Part shown: piece after piece, positions 1 through 8,685 of the stretch
Numbering within the stretch: the first letter of the stretch is position 1
How the letters are laid out: the number at the start of each line of letters is the position of its first letter
Assembly: GCA_040905705.1 (NCBI GenBank)
Contig: JBBDQZ010000053.1
Span: 30,942-94,941 of the forward strand
From: JBBDQZ01 sp040905705
Lineage (GTDB): Bacteria > Bacteroidota > Rhodothermia > Balneolales > Natronogracilivirgulaceae
Direction of reading: 5' to 3'
DNA: 64,000 bases
Made by a program: the position numbers and the translations under genes
The notes under the pieces: generated by a model
The model's input: the letters and a program-made list of their open reading frames with translations, nothing else
Told to the model about the DNA's origin: nothing
The model's database searches: none

Positions 1-897
1 ATACGCCAGAATAATCCAGCTTCCTTCGAAGCGATGATCAAACCACAAGGTCTCCTCCGGCAGGTTGGCGTAATAAATGAGCAAAAACTGGCTGAAGGCG
101 ATGTAGGCATAAAAGACGGTGAATCCAAATAATAAGGCGCCCAGATCGTGAATATGAGTTTTTTTGATCGTTCGGGTAAGCAATCCCTGTCGGAACAAGT
201 AGAGCAAAACCAGAATAACCAGTGCAAGGATTGCCTGAAAACTCATTGCAAAATAGTAGACGCCGAACATTGTGGAAAACCAGTGTGAATCCATGGACAT
301 CAGCCAGTCGAATGAGGCAAAAGCCATTGTAAAAGCGAAGACCAGGATTCCCGGTGCACTCAGAACAAGCTGCTTCTTATTCAGTGCCGGGTTATCTTTA
401 AGGTCTATCGCCACCGAATTCTTGTAAAGCCGGTATCCCAGAAAGGCCCATACGGCGAAATAGATGACATTACGAATAATGAAAAACGGCGTGTTCAGAT
501 ATGGCTGCTTGTACTGAGTCAGTGCGTCGGTGGCAATGCGCTCAGGCCGGGTCCATTCATACAGAAATTCCATACCAAACAGTATGGGCAGAAACAATAC
601 ACCCAACCAGATCAGTTGATAAGCGATGGTTTCCGGAATGCGCCGGAGCACCACGCTCCAGGTGGAACGGGTAACATGCTGGATCATCACAAAAAAAAGA
701 GCACCAAGTACCAGACTGGCAATGAAAACGAAACTTGTCAGATAGGAAAAGAAAAACTGTTCGGTATTGACAAACAGTCCGATCAAGCTGAGTACCGCCC
801 CGAGAATTCCAAAAGCAAAAAATCCGGTAGCAATTTTGTTTTCTTCGGGAAAAGTCAGACGGTCGGGAAGCGTGGTATGACGGTGATCCATGCTCAT
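1..897 (-). CDS. actF: Alternative complex III subunit ActF (NrfD-like membrane subunit), cut by window edge
   Basis: This is the 5' part of a minus-strand gene that continues beyond base 1. It reads from ATG at 897 (MSMDHRHTT...) through several hydrophobic helices typical of the second quinone-pocket subunit of the quinol:cytochrome c oxidoreductase ACIII, including a stretch with FASFDWLMSMD, a recognisable motif of this family. In the complex, ActC and ActF are related membrane subunits, ActC carrying the better-supported quinol site. It follows actE by 51 bases in the conserved order actABCDEF. About 299 codons are visible; the C-terminus and whatever lies downstream (often cytochrome oxidase genes in this phylum) are outside the window. 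An in-frame ATG at 891 is an alternative start. Identification is strong because of the gene order. Confidence 0.88.
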   Translation of the reverse strand, partial: MSMDHRHTTLPDRLTFPEENKIATGFFAFGILGAVLSLIGLFVNTEQFFFSYLTSFVFIASLVLGALFFVMIQHVTRSTWSVVLRRIPETIAYQLIWLGVLFLPILFGMEFLYEWTRPERIATDALTQYKQPYLNTPFFIIRNVIYFAVWAFLGYRLYKNSVAIDLKDNPALNKKQLVLSAPGILVFAFTMAFASFDWLMSMDSHWFSTMFGVYYFAMSFQAILALVILVLLYLFRQGLLTRTIKKTHIHDLGALLFGFTVFYAYIAFSQFLLIYYANLPEETLWFDHRFEGSWIILAY

Positions 898-948
898 GTT
901 TTAAGCTTGTTTGGAAAACGGTTATAATAGGGTATGATGATGGTTCGG

Positions 949-1569
949 TTATTCATCAGATGCAAATTCCCCGGGATCTATGTTCAGTCGTTGCAGATCA
1001 TTTTCGCCGGCATTCTGGCTGAGTTGCAAAGCTCTTACATATGCGACAATGGCCCACCGGTCTTCCACCCCGATTTGATGGCGATATGAATTCATCGTGT
1101 TCACTCCGTTGTACATAGCACTGTAAATTTCACCATCCGGCATTTCCCGTGTTCGCTCACTTAACAGTGATGCGACAATATATCCGTATTCAGAGACCGG
1201 GCCGTTCCCGTCGCCAATACCGCCGTGACATGGCGTGCAGTAGACATTGAATTTATCCTGGCCCTGTTTCAGAAACGATCGGGTGATATCGACAGGTATC
1301 GTTTCCACATAACTTCCATCATGGTGGATGCCATGGTAATAGACCGGGTTATCCTCCAGCCTTCCGCGCGCGATCGTACCTTCCACAGGTGTGCGCATGG
1401 AACGGTTATCAGAAAAAAATGGATTTTCCTGTTGTGCATTGAAGCGATTTTGCCAGTACATATTGTACTGGGTATGAATGGGGGACTTCTCGGAGGGCTG
1501 TCCGCGACAGGCTCCCAACAGAGCGGCCAGCATCAACAGGAAAATAATATGATTTGAGGATCTATTCAT
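949..1569 (-). CDS. actE: Alternative complex III monohaem cytochrome c lipoprotein ActE
   Basis: A 206-residue protein with an N-terminal lipoprotein signal (hydrophobic run ending LLGAC, Cys 21) and a single haem c motif CTPCH near residue 111, inside a class I cytochrome c fold. In ACIII, ActE is the lipid-anchored periplasmic cytochrome that passes electrons from the ActA haems towards the terminal oxidase or a soluble carrier. Methionines in the TREMPDGEIYSAMYNGVN region could supply the sixth haem ligand, but I cannot say which one does. The gene lies 21 bases after actD and 51 bases before actF on the same strand, as expected for one transcript. Confidence 0.92.
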   Translation of the reverse strand: MNRSSNHIIFLLMLAALLGACRGQPSEKSPIHTQYNMYWQNRFNAQQENPFFSDNRSMRTPVEGTIARGRLEDNPVYYHGIHHDGSYVETIPVDITRSFLKQGQDKFNVYCTPCHGGIGDGNGPVSEYGYIVASLLSERTREMPDGEIYSAMYNGVNTMNSYRHQIGVEDRWAIVAYVRALQLSQNAGENDLQRLNIDPGEFASDE

Positions 1570-1590
1570 GACAGGGAGATATGGAATAAG

Positions 1591-2130
1591 CTAATTAGGT
1601 ATGGTTTCCGTATGAGTAGCGCCGATTTCTCTCAAAAAGTCAGTGGTTTTATTCACTGTAAAAAGAGGATCTGTTGCCTCAATACAGATAAAAAATCCGT
1701 CATCGGTAGCTTTAGCGATCCTGCTGGAGTTAAACAGTGGATTATAGAGTCGTGGAAGTTTGTTCAGGAAGAACATACCAAAAAAAGCACCGAATGAAGA
1801 GAGCAGAATTACAATGGCAAATGCTACCGGCACAAAAGCTGGAAAATTCAAATAGGGTTTGCCACTGATATGCACCGGATAGGCGATATCCATGGACCAG
1901 ACCTGAAGTGCGATACCGCCAAGCAGGCCTATAATTCCATGGACTAAAACAATCCAGCCCAATCCGGATGGTTTCATTCCCATAGCATCATCCATACCAT
2001 GAATAGGAAACGGACTGTAAGTATCGAAATGCTTATACCCGGCCTTGTTTACCGATAAAGCAGCATCCATCAGATCTGCCGGATTGTCAAATTCGGCCAA
2101 TATGCCGTATGGATGGTCCTTTGAGCTCAT
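1591..2130 (-). CDS. actD: Alternative complex III membrane subunit ActD (DUF3341)
   Basis: A 179-residue protein with an N-terminal cytoplasmic segment (YGILAEFDNPADLMDAA) and two membrane helices, around residues 58-80 and 97-122. This is the DUF3341 architecture of ActD. The family provides a small structural subunit beside ActC and ActF and has no known cofactor. It starts five bases after the stop of actC and ends 21 bases before actE, so translation is probably coupled. The C-terminal third (FICIEATDPLFTVNKTTDFL) resembles the soluble domain that packs at the cytoplasmic face. Length is normal for the family and nothing looks broken. Confidence 0.92.
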   Translation of the reverse strand: MSSKDHPYGILAEFDNPADLMDAALSVNKAGYKHFDTYSPFPIHGMDDAMGMKPSGLGWIVLVHGIIGLLGGIALQVWSMDIAYPVHISGKPYLNFPAFVPVAFAIVILLSSFGAFFGMFFLNKLPRLYNPLFNSSRIAKATDDGFFICIEATDPLFTVNKTTDFLREIGATHTETIPN

Positions 2131-2135
2131 ACAAG

Positions 2136-3533
2136 TTATTTGTTTGACTTCGTATTGCCATTTTGTGCTCTGTAATATGCCGGATCAGCCTGTGGCAGCA
2201 CACCTTTGATCTCCGAAATAGCCACCATGGGCAGGAACCGGAGAAATAGAAGGAAGCAGGTAAAGAACAGGCCGAATGTTCCAACATAGGTGAGTACATC
2301 TACATACGTCGGAGAAAAATAGCCCCATGACGAGGGAAGGTAGTCCTGGGCCAGCGAGGTGACCGTTATCACAAACCGTTCAAACCACATTCCAATATTG
2401 ATAACGATAGACAGAATAAATGTGAGTGCGATATTCCGGCGGAATTTTTTTATCCAGAAAAACTGGGGCGAAACCACATTGCATGTTATCATGATCCAAT
2501 ATGCCCAGGAATAAGGCCCGAACGCCCGGTTGATAAAAACAAATTTTTCGTATTCGACTCCGCTGTACCAGGCAATGAAAAATTCCATGGCATAAGCAAA
2601 ACCGACCATATTTCCTGTCACCAGAATAATGGTATTCATCTTCTCGATGTGGTCCAGTGTCATGATGTCTTCAAGCTTATAAAGTTTTCGGCTGATGATC
2701 ATCAATGAAAGTACCATGGCAAAGCCGGAAAAAATAGCTCCGGCAACGAAATATGGCGGAAAAATCGTGGTGTGCCACCCGGGAATCATGGAAACGGCAA
2801 AGTCAAAAGAGACAATGGAGTGGACGGAAAGAACCAGCGGTGTGGCTAATCCGGCCAGGATCATGTAGGCTTTTTCATAGTGTTGCCAGTTTCTGTTGGA
2901 TCCGGTCCAGCCCATTGCGAACGTACCGTAGATCATTTTTGAGACCCTTCCTTTAACCCGGTCACGCATGGTGGCCAGGTCGGGAACGAGCCCCATATAC
3001 CAGAAGAGTGCGGAGACAGTCAGGTATGTGAATACCGCAAAGACATCCCAGAGCAGTGGGCTATTGAAATTGGGCCAGAGTTGCATTGAGTTGGGAAGCG
3101 GGAAGATCCAGTAGATGGTCCATATTCGTCCTACATGGATCGCAGGAAAGATCCCGGCACACATCACGGCAAAAACGGTCATGGCTTCTGCAAAACGGTT
3201 GATAGCGGTGCGCCAGCCCTGGCGAAACAGAAAAAGAATGGCAGATATCAGGGTTCCGGCGTGTCCGATACCGACCCACCATACAAAATTGGTGATATCC
3301 CACCCCCAGCCGACGGGTTGTTGCAACCCCCAGACTCCGATCCCGTTCCAGAACAGCCAGGCAATCATAGCCAGCATGATCGCCAGGACCAGATTGGAAA
3401 TGCCAAAGGCAATGTACCACCAAAGCGGGGTGCGTTCCTGGGGGATTTCGCTGATCAGTTTGGTGAGACTGGCAAAATCGTGATTGCCCTTTACCAACTG
3501 ATTATCCGGCACCATAGGGATATTCTGACTCAT
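2136..3533 (-). CDS. actC: Alternative complex III quinol-binding subunit ActC (NrfD/PsrC family)
   Basis: A 465-residue NrfD/PsrC-type integral membrane protein with about ten hydrophobic helices. The conserved N-terminal region with VWWVGIGHAGTLISAIL and FRQGWRTAINRFAEAMTVF is characteristic of ACIII ActC, where quinol is oxidised next to the ActB iron-sulphur clusters. His-117 in the AIHVGRIWTIYW segment belongs to the family's conserved pocket region. The gene begins 44 bases after actB and is followed by actD after two intergenic bases. The length matches the family and the ATG at 3533 gives the expected soluble N-terminus. Given MenG and the sdh genes in the same window, the physiological quinol is probably menaquinol (inferred). 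Confidence 0.94.
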   Translation of the reverse strand: MSQNIPMVPDNQLVKGNHDFASLTKLISEIPQERTPLWWYIAFGISNLVLAIMLAMIAWLFWNGIGVWGLQQPVGWGWDITNFVWWVGIGHAGTLISAILFLFRQGWRTAINRFAEAMTVFAVMCAGIFPAIHVGRIWTIYWIFPLPNSMQLWPNFNSPLLWDVFAVFTYLTVSALFWYMGLVPDLATMRDRVKGRVSKMIYGTFAMGWTGSNRNWQHYEKAYMILAGLATPLVLSVHSIVSFDFAVSMIPGWHTTIFPPYFVAGAIFSGFAMVLSLMIISRKLYKLEDIMTLDHIEKMNTIILVTGNMVGFAYAMEFFIAWYSGVEYEKFVFINRAFGPYSWAYWIMITCNVVSPQFFWIKKFRRNIALTFILSIVINIGMWFERFVITVTSLAQDYLPSSWGYFSPTYVDVLTYVGTFGLFFTCFLLFLRFLPMVAISEIKGVLPQADPAYYRAQNGNTKSNK

Positions 3534-3577
3534 TTAGTTTGTGCTATTTTCTCGAAAAAAAATGTTCATATTTCCTG

Positions 3578-6500
3578 TTAAATATCCAGATTGGGGTTAC
3601 GGATCTTTGCCAGATACGATGTTCTCGGTCGGACATTCAACTCCTCAAGCATCATGTAATTTCGGTCTTTACTTTTCTCCAGGGATACCCTGCTGTCACG
3701 GTCACTGATATCACCAAACTGAATGGCATTAGCAGGACAAGCTTGCTGACAGGCAGTTTTGACTGTACCATCTTTGGGTTTAATTGAATCCCCGGTGTCT
3801 TTTTTAGTCTCGATTTTGGCCCGGCTGATGCGTTGTACACAATAAGTGCATTTTTCCATTACTCCACGAAAACGAATTGTCACATCCGGGTTCATAGCCA
3901 TCTGAATGATTTCCGGATCATCCCCGGAAGTCAGATATTCTTTGGAGTAATTAAAGAAATTAAACCGGCGAACCTTGTACGGACAGTTATTTGAGCAATA
4001 GCGGGTACCGATACAGCGGTTGTATGCCATCTGATTCAGGCCGTCATCACTTTGAGTGGTGGCAGCTACAGGACAGACCTGCTCACAAGGGGCATTGTCA
4101 CAATGCATACAGGGTACAGGTTGATGCATTACTTTCGGATTTTCCCGTTCGTTACCACTGAAGTAACGGTCGGTGCGAATCCAGTGCATTTCTCTTCCAC
4201 GCCTGACCTCCCGTTTGCCAATGACCGGTATGTTATTTTCTGCCTGGCATGCAATCGTGCAAACACCGCACCCGACGCAGGAATTCAGGTCTATAGTCAT
4301 GCCCCATTGTGGTTCATGAGCCGGTAATTCCTTGTCCGAAAATAAGGAAAGCGGGTGTTCTCGCTCACCACCGTGTGTTCCGGGTATATAAACTTCATCC
4401 TGTGCAAATGTGGGATGGTCTCGATATTGTTGCAAGTCGGCTTCCCGTATTATAGGCCGATCTTCCAGGCTGTGGTGATCCTGGGTACACGCTATTTCAT
4501 AGGTGCGTCCTGCAAGCGATACTTCAATATTTTGTTGTACGAGACGATTTGACGATGTTCGAAGCGGAAAGGTGTTTACACCGGTCTGGTCAGCAACTCG
4601 TCCGACCTGTTGACGGCCATATCCCGTATAAAGGGTGATGCTGCGGTCGGCATGGCCGGGAAGCACCCATGCTGCAATCTCCGTTTGTCTTCCTGAATTG
4701 GTTTGAATGCGTATTACCTGCTGTCGGGTTTCCCCGAATTTGCGAGCGGGAGGGACACCGATTTGTTCGGCTGTATTGGGTGAAATCAGCGCGACGTTAT
4801 CCCAGGTGATTTTAGACATGGGGTCCGGCAGTTCCTGAAGCCATCCGTTGTTAGCAAAACGCCCGTCATGCAATTTGGGATCGGGTTTGAGAACCAATTC
4901 GATACCGTCGGAAAACGCGGCCGTCGATTCATTAAGATATGTAGTGATAATCTCAGCAGACCCGTCAACCATGTAAACATCAGCGACATCGAAACGGGAG
5001 TCTGTTTGCAACCCGTCATGCAGAACTCTGTTCCAGTGGCTTTCAAAATCGTCCGGAAACACATTTCTCCATGTTTCACGAACCAGGGCATAGGCGGATT
5101 CATCTGTGCCATGGATGACCGCATTTAAAAATTCAATTTCATTTTTACCGCCAAACAGTGGCTGAATCACAGGCTGGATAACGGAACGGACTCCCGACCA
5201 GGAATAACCATCTCCCCAGGTTTCAAGAAATTGAGCACGGTTGACATGCCAGGTACTGACTTTTGAAGTTTCATCAAAATAGTGCGAAAGATGAAGCTGT
5301 GTACCCACATTTTTCAGGGCCTCCCCAAAGTTCAGGTCAGCAGGGGCTGTGAAAATCGGGTTCGTGCCGATCATCACGATGGTATCGATCGTTCCTGCAT
5401 TCATATCCGTCACCAGAGTATGAAACGCTTCGTTCTGGTCGGTTGCATCGAGATGCGGCACTTCCAGGTACTCTACGGTTTCCCCGGCATTGCCCAGTGC
5501 CAGGTTTATTGCTGCTACTGTAGCGTGTACTGATGCATCATGTTCCGCGCCGGCAGTGACAATGCTGTTACCCTGATGAGCGACAAGTTCCTCGGCAAGG
5601 ACACGGATCCAGCTGTGATCATTAAAAGCATTGGTGTAACCGGAATAGGCATCCAGTCCATTTATTTTCCGGGAAAGTTCTGAAGCCAGCGCAAAGGCGA
5701 ACGGTGGAATTTCCGAGGACTTAATTCGTAATCGGTGGTCAGCGTTGGATCCGGTCAGTGAATAATTACTTTCGGCAACATACAGTCGGGAAGGCTCATC
5801 ATCCGGAGATAACATTTTTCGGCTTTCTGCAAAATCCCCGATATAAGAGACATTATTATCACTTTCCTGCATGAAATCATCATCGAGAGAGAGGGTGATC
5901 CGTGTATGGTCAAAATGGTAAAGAGGACGCAGGCGTCGGCCGAACACGCTTTCGATACCACTGTAGACAGATTCGTTGTTAAAGGGTTCGAATGTAACCC
6001 ATCGGGCATTCGGAAAGCGCTCCAGGGCGTCATTACGAAGACGGGCAAGTGTCGGTGAGGAGTTGGCCTCACTTAGAAAAGCAACCGTTCGATCGGTATC
6101 GGAAAAATGATCATTACAAAAAGCGACAAAGTTATCCCAGCTGTTGTCAGAGCCGTTGTTGCGTACATTGCGGGACCTGTCCTGGTCATACAATTCCAGT
6201 ATGGAAGCCTGTTGCTGGCTATTGGTACGGCCTTTACTTTCTGGATGAAGCTCATTCCCCTCGATTTTGGTGGGGCGTCCTTCGTGGGTTTGTATCACCA
6301 CACCGGCAAGATTTCCACGGAACGGTATCGAAGAAGCATAATATTGCGGAATACCGGGAACCAGATGTTCCGGTTGGCGGGTGTAGGGAAGAATTTTCTG
6401 AACCGGTTTGCGACAGGAGGTCAAACCGGCAAGTGCAACAGAGGCCCCCATAATCTGCAGAAAATTCCTTCTGGAAACACCATCGGTTAGTTCGGTGGCT

Positions 6501-6598
6501 TGTTCGGGAAATTCTCGCTCTGCGAATTTTTTATATTCTTCGTTCTGAGCTAACTCGTTAAGGCTGCGCCAATATGTTTTCTGTGGCTGGTTTCCCAT
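3578..6598 (-). CDS. actB: Alternative complex III iron-sulphur/molybdopterin-like subunit ActB
   Basis: A 1006-residue fusion of a molybdopterin-oxidoreductase-like region (roughly residues 90-740) and a C-terminal four-cluster ferredoxin-type domain. The ferredoxin part shows four cysteine clusters: CVGCGVCTIAC, CMHCDNAPCEQVC, CIGTRYCSNNC and CTYC with CQQAC. Near the N-terminus a twin-arginine motif SRRNFLQIMG (from residue 42) is followed by a hydrophobic stretch ending LTSC, so export by Tat with a lipid-modified cysteine is likely. In characterised ACIII the large domain has lost the molybdopterin cofactor and the clusters form the electron wire between ActC and ActA. The gene is 40 bases downstream of actA and 44 bases upstream of actC. 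Confidence 0.95.
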   Translation of the reverse strand: MGNQPQKTYWRSLNELAQNEEYKKFAEREFPEQATELTDGVSRRNFLQIMGASVALAGLTSCRKPVQKILPYTRQPEHLVPGIPQYYASSIPFRGNLAGVVIQTHEGRPTKIEGNELHPESKGRTNSQQQASILELYDQDRSRNVRNNGSDNSWDNFVAFCNDHFSDTDRTVAFLSEANSSPTLARLRNDALERFPNARWVTFEPFNNESVYSGIESVFGRRLRPLYHFDHTRITLSLDDDFMQESDNNVSYIGDFAESRKMLSPDDEPSRLYVAESNYSLTGSNADHRLRIKSSEIPPFAFALASELSRKINGLDAYSGYTNAFNDHSWIRVLAEELVAHQGNSIVTAGAEHDASVHATVAAINLALGNAGETVEYLEVPHLDATDQNEAFHTLVTDMNAGTIDTIVMIGTNPIFTAPADLNFGEALKNVGTQLHLSHYFDETSKVSTWHVNRAQFLETWGDGYSWSGVRSVIQPVIQPLFGGKNEIEFLNAVIHGTDESAYALVRETWRNVFPDDFESHWNRVLHDGLQTDSRFDVADVYMVDGSAEIITTYLNESTAAFSDGIELVLKPDPKLHDGRFANNGWLQELPDPMSKITWDNVALISPNTAEQIGVPPARKFGETRQQVIRIQTNSGRQTEIAAWVLPGHADRSITLYTGYGRQQVGRVADQTGVNTFPLRTSSNRLVQQNIEVSLAGRTYEIACTQDHHSLEDRPIIREADLQQYRDHPTFAQDEVYIPGTHGGEREHPLSLFSDKELPAHEPQWGMTIDLNSCVGCGVCTIACQAENNIPVIGKREVRRGREMHWIRTDRYFSGNERENPKVMHQPVPCMHCDNAPCEQVCPVAATTQSDDGLNQMAYNRCIGTRYCSNNCPYKVRRFNFFNYSKEYLTSGDDPEIIQMAMNPDVTIRFRGVMEKCTYCVQRISRAKIETKKDTGDSIKPKDGTVKTACQQACPANAIQFGDISDRDSRVSLEKSKDRNYMMLEELNVRPRTSYLAKIRNPNLDI

Positions 6599-6638
6599 AG
6601 ATATAAATAAGGTCTTATCGGCTCGTATCAGATATTTG

Positions 6639-7286
6639 TTAACGGTGACACGTGTTGCAGTAGACAGGAGCGTCTATATTCCGTTTTTCTATCATCATCT
6701 GTGCAAATTCATTGTGATCATCCGGTGGCTCCCATGCCATGTTTGTTACTTCTTCCACCGGGCGAAGGTGTGGGGCAGGGTCATTGTGGCAATCGAGACA
6801 CCAGCCCATGCTCATGGACTCTTTTTTCATAACCACATCCATACGATCAATGCGTCCGTGACAGGTAGCACATCCGATTCCTGTATTTATATGTATGGAA
6901 TGATTGAAATAGGCATGATCCGGAATATCATGTACACGGACCCACTCAATGGGGTCACCAGACTCCCAGCTGTCAAGTAAAGGCTGTGTGGTCTCCAGGT
7001 CAAGACCTATATATTCGTGACAGTTCATACAGGTTTCGGTAGACGGGATAGCTGCGACAGCTGAATTCCATGCGGAACCGTGGCAGTATTGACAGTCGAT
7101 GCCAAGCTCTCCGGCATGGAAGCTATGACTGTACGGGATGGGTTGTTCGGGTGCATAACCGACTTCGAGATATTCCGGCGATCCGAAATACCAGAAACCG
7201 AAAATAATCGCAGTTACCACAAGAATGATCGCCAACTGCAACCGTTTTGGAATGTCATTCACCCACACAGGAAAAATCTGCGCCAT
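6639..7286 (-). CDS. actA: Alternative complex III pentahaem cytochrome c subunit ActA
   Basis: A 215-residue cytochrome with one N-terminal membrane anchor (about residues 17-35) and five CxxCH haem c sites: CQYCH, CMNCH, CATCH, CLDCH and CNTCH, the last almost at the C-terminus. This matches ActA, the first gene of the ACIII operon, which relays electrons from ActB to ActE on the periplasmic side. The additional histidines in PYSHSFHAGELG and HAYFNHSIHIN are candidates for distal haem ligands. It is the 5'-most gene of the minus-strand operon, so the promoter should lie in the 602 bases between it and the divergent DUF420 gene. Confidence 0.94.
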   Translation of the reverse strand: MAQIFPVWVNDIPKRLQLAIILVVTAIIFGFWYFGSPEYLEVGYAPEQPIPYSHSFHAGELGIDCQYCHGSAWNSAVAAIPSTETCMNCHEYIGLDLETTQPLLDSWESGDPIEWVRVHDIPDHAYFNHSIHINTGIGCATCHGRIDRMDVVMKKESMSMGWCLDCHNDPAPHLRPVEEVTNMAWEPPDDHNEFAQMMIEKRNIDAPVYCNTCHR

Positions 7287-7888
7287 GCTTACAGCGATTT
7301 AAAACAGGTTTAAAAACTACATTATTAACATTCGGAAAGCGGCACGGCATTATCCGGCGACAGGATTTGTCGGATGGAAGAAAAACATATGCCCCGGCCT
7401 GAACTTATCCGAGAGCGAAATGCTCATTCACTACAAAATCACAAAACAGTATATGAATTCAGCTTAATTACACGGAATCAGGCAAGAAACCGGAATCAGG
7501 CTGACCTCCTACTGATCGGAATTTACTTATACTTAATTTTCAGAGGCTAAAGATACTTGAATTCGATCGCTAAAAAAAAGAAAAAAATGTCTTTTTATAC
7601 AATCTTCATAATGAAATTGTATTCCGGCCATAGTTTATGCATTAATGGATAACGTATTCAGGCAACACAAGGTTAAAATATGATTGTTCTCATTGAACAA
7701 TGTCATTGCAACAAATGATGGTGGTTTCCGTCTTTTAAGGCTGGCCAAGGCCATCATGTCAGATACCCTTGATGCAGCTTTGATTTGCATTATTTATTAT
7801 TCAAATCGTTTATATCTTTACCCGTGGCCGATTTTCGCGAATGGCGGGCACCGTAATTTTAAATCATCAGTACACTTGACCAGGTTAT
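7287..7888. other. Divergent intergenic region between actA and a DUF420 gene
   Basis: No convincing gene is present in these 602 bases. The region should carry the promoter of the ACIII operon (leftward) and of the DUF420 gene (rightward). Two features can be seen: an 11-base direct repeat CGGAATCAGGC at 7473-7483 and 7491-7501, about 190 bases upstream of actA, and a 7+5+7 inverted repeat ATTGTTC/GAACAAT at 7683-7689 and 7695-7701. I could not assign a -33/-7 promoter with confidence. An open frame at 7684-8091 overlaps the real DUF420 gene and is not supported. Confidence 0.4.
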
Positions 7889-8335
7889 ATGATCACTATC
7901 ACGGATCTTCCGCAACTGAATGCCGTTCTGAATATGATTTCGGCAATTTTTCTATTCACAGGATTTATTTTTATCAGGAAAAAGAATATCAAAGTGCACA
8001 GGAGGTTGATGCTGTCAGCTTTTGTTGCCTCGGCACTGTTTTTTATCAGTTATCTTACTTTTCACTATCATGCCGGATCAGTCGGGTATGATGGAACCGG
8101 ATGGGCTCGTCCGGTTTATTTCGTCATTCTGATTTCTCATATTATACTCGCCCTAGTGAATATGCCCATGGTTTTACTAACCATGTATCGGGCTGTCAGT
8201 AAGGATTATAAAAACCATAAGAGAATCGCCCGGCTTACCTGGCCGGTCTGGATGTATGTATCTGTAACGGGTGTGGTTATCTACTTGATGATGGAAGCCT
8301 CGGGTAGTTACGACAAGCTTTACTATCTGCCGTGA
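7889..8335 (+). CDS. DUF420 family membrane protein (CtaM/YozB-like)
   Basis: A 148-residue protein with four predicted membrane helices (approximately residues 9-28, 39-60, 77-100 and 117-135). Histidines in KVHRRLML, FHYHAG and ISHIILA are typical of DUF420, whose Staphylococcus member CtaM is needed for haem-copper oxidase activity. A role in cytochrome oxidase assembly would fit its position facing the ACIII operon, but that is inference from family and neighbourhood. The length is close to the family's usual 130-180 residues. The ATG at 7889 begins two residues before the first conserved segment and has only a weak ribosome-binding sequence. Confidence 0.72.
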   Translation: MITITDLPQLNAVLNMISAIFLFTGFIFIRKKNIKVHRRLMLSAFVASALFFISYLTFHYHAGSVGYDGTGWARPVYFVILISHIILALVNMPMVLLTMYRAVSKDYKNHKRIARLTWPVWMYVSVTGVVIYLMMEASGSYDKLYYLP

Positions 8336-8685
8336 AAGCTATCGAAACGGCCTATCTGCCCGGTATTTCCAGGAAATTTCACCTGCTCTGGGAATTAATG
8401 CATGAGTATGCCGGTTTGTTTTCTTGTCGGTATGTTTTTTGAATTCCTGAGTTGTGCCTGTCAAAACCGGCATGGTATATCCGGAAATTTTCCAGATGGA
8501 CAATAAATTCAGTAGCAAGTAAAAAACAGCTACCGTTTACGGAAGGATTGTCATATTTTACAAGCGAAAAAAACTTGAGACAATTATGATTCTTATCAGT
8601 TGGAAAAATACATAAAGTTCTGCGTACAGACAGTTGAGAGCTGTTTGAACGAATTAATTGTAACACAAAAAACTATTATAACACT
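8336..8685. other. Intergenic region upstream of phosphofructokinase gene
   Basis: I see no gene in these 350 bases. A 10-base inverted repeat (ATGCCGGTTT at 8408-8417 and its complement at 8464-8473) is present with a 46-base loop, a level that could occur by chance because CCGG-containing words are common here. The last 100 bases are AT-rich and probably hold the pfk promoter. Confidence 0.35.

Noticed and set aside
8408..8473. Inverted repeat ATGCCGGTTT/AAACCGGCAT with 46-base loop
   Set aside because: CCGG-centred words are frequent in this sequence and the loop is long; not distinguishable from chance.
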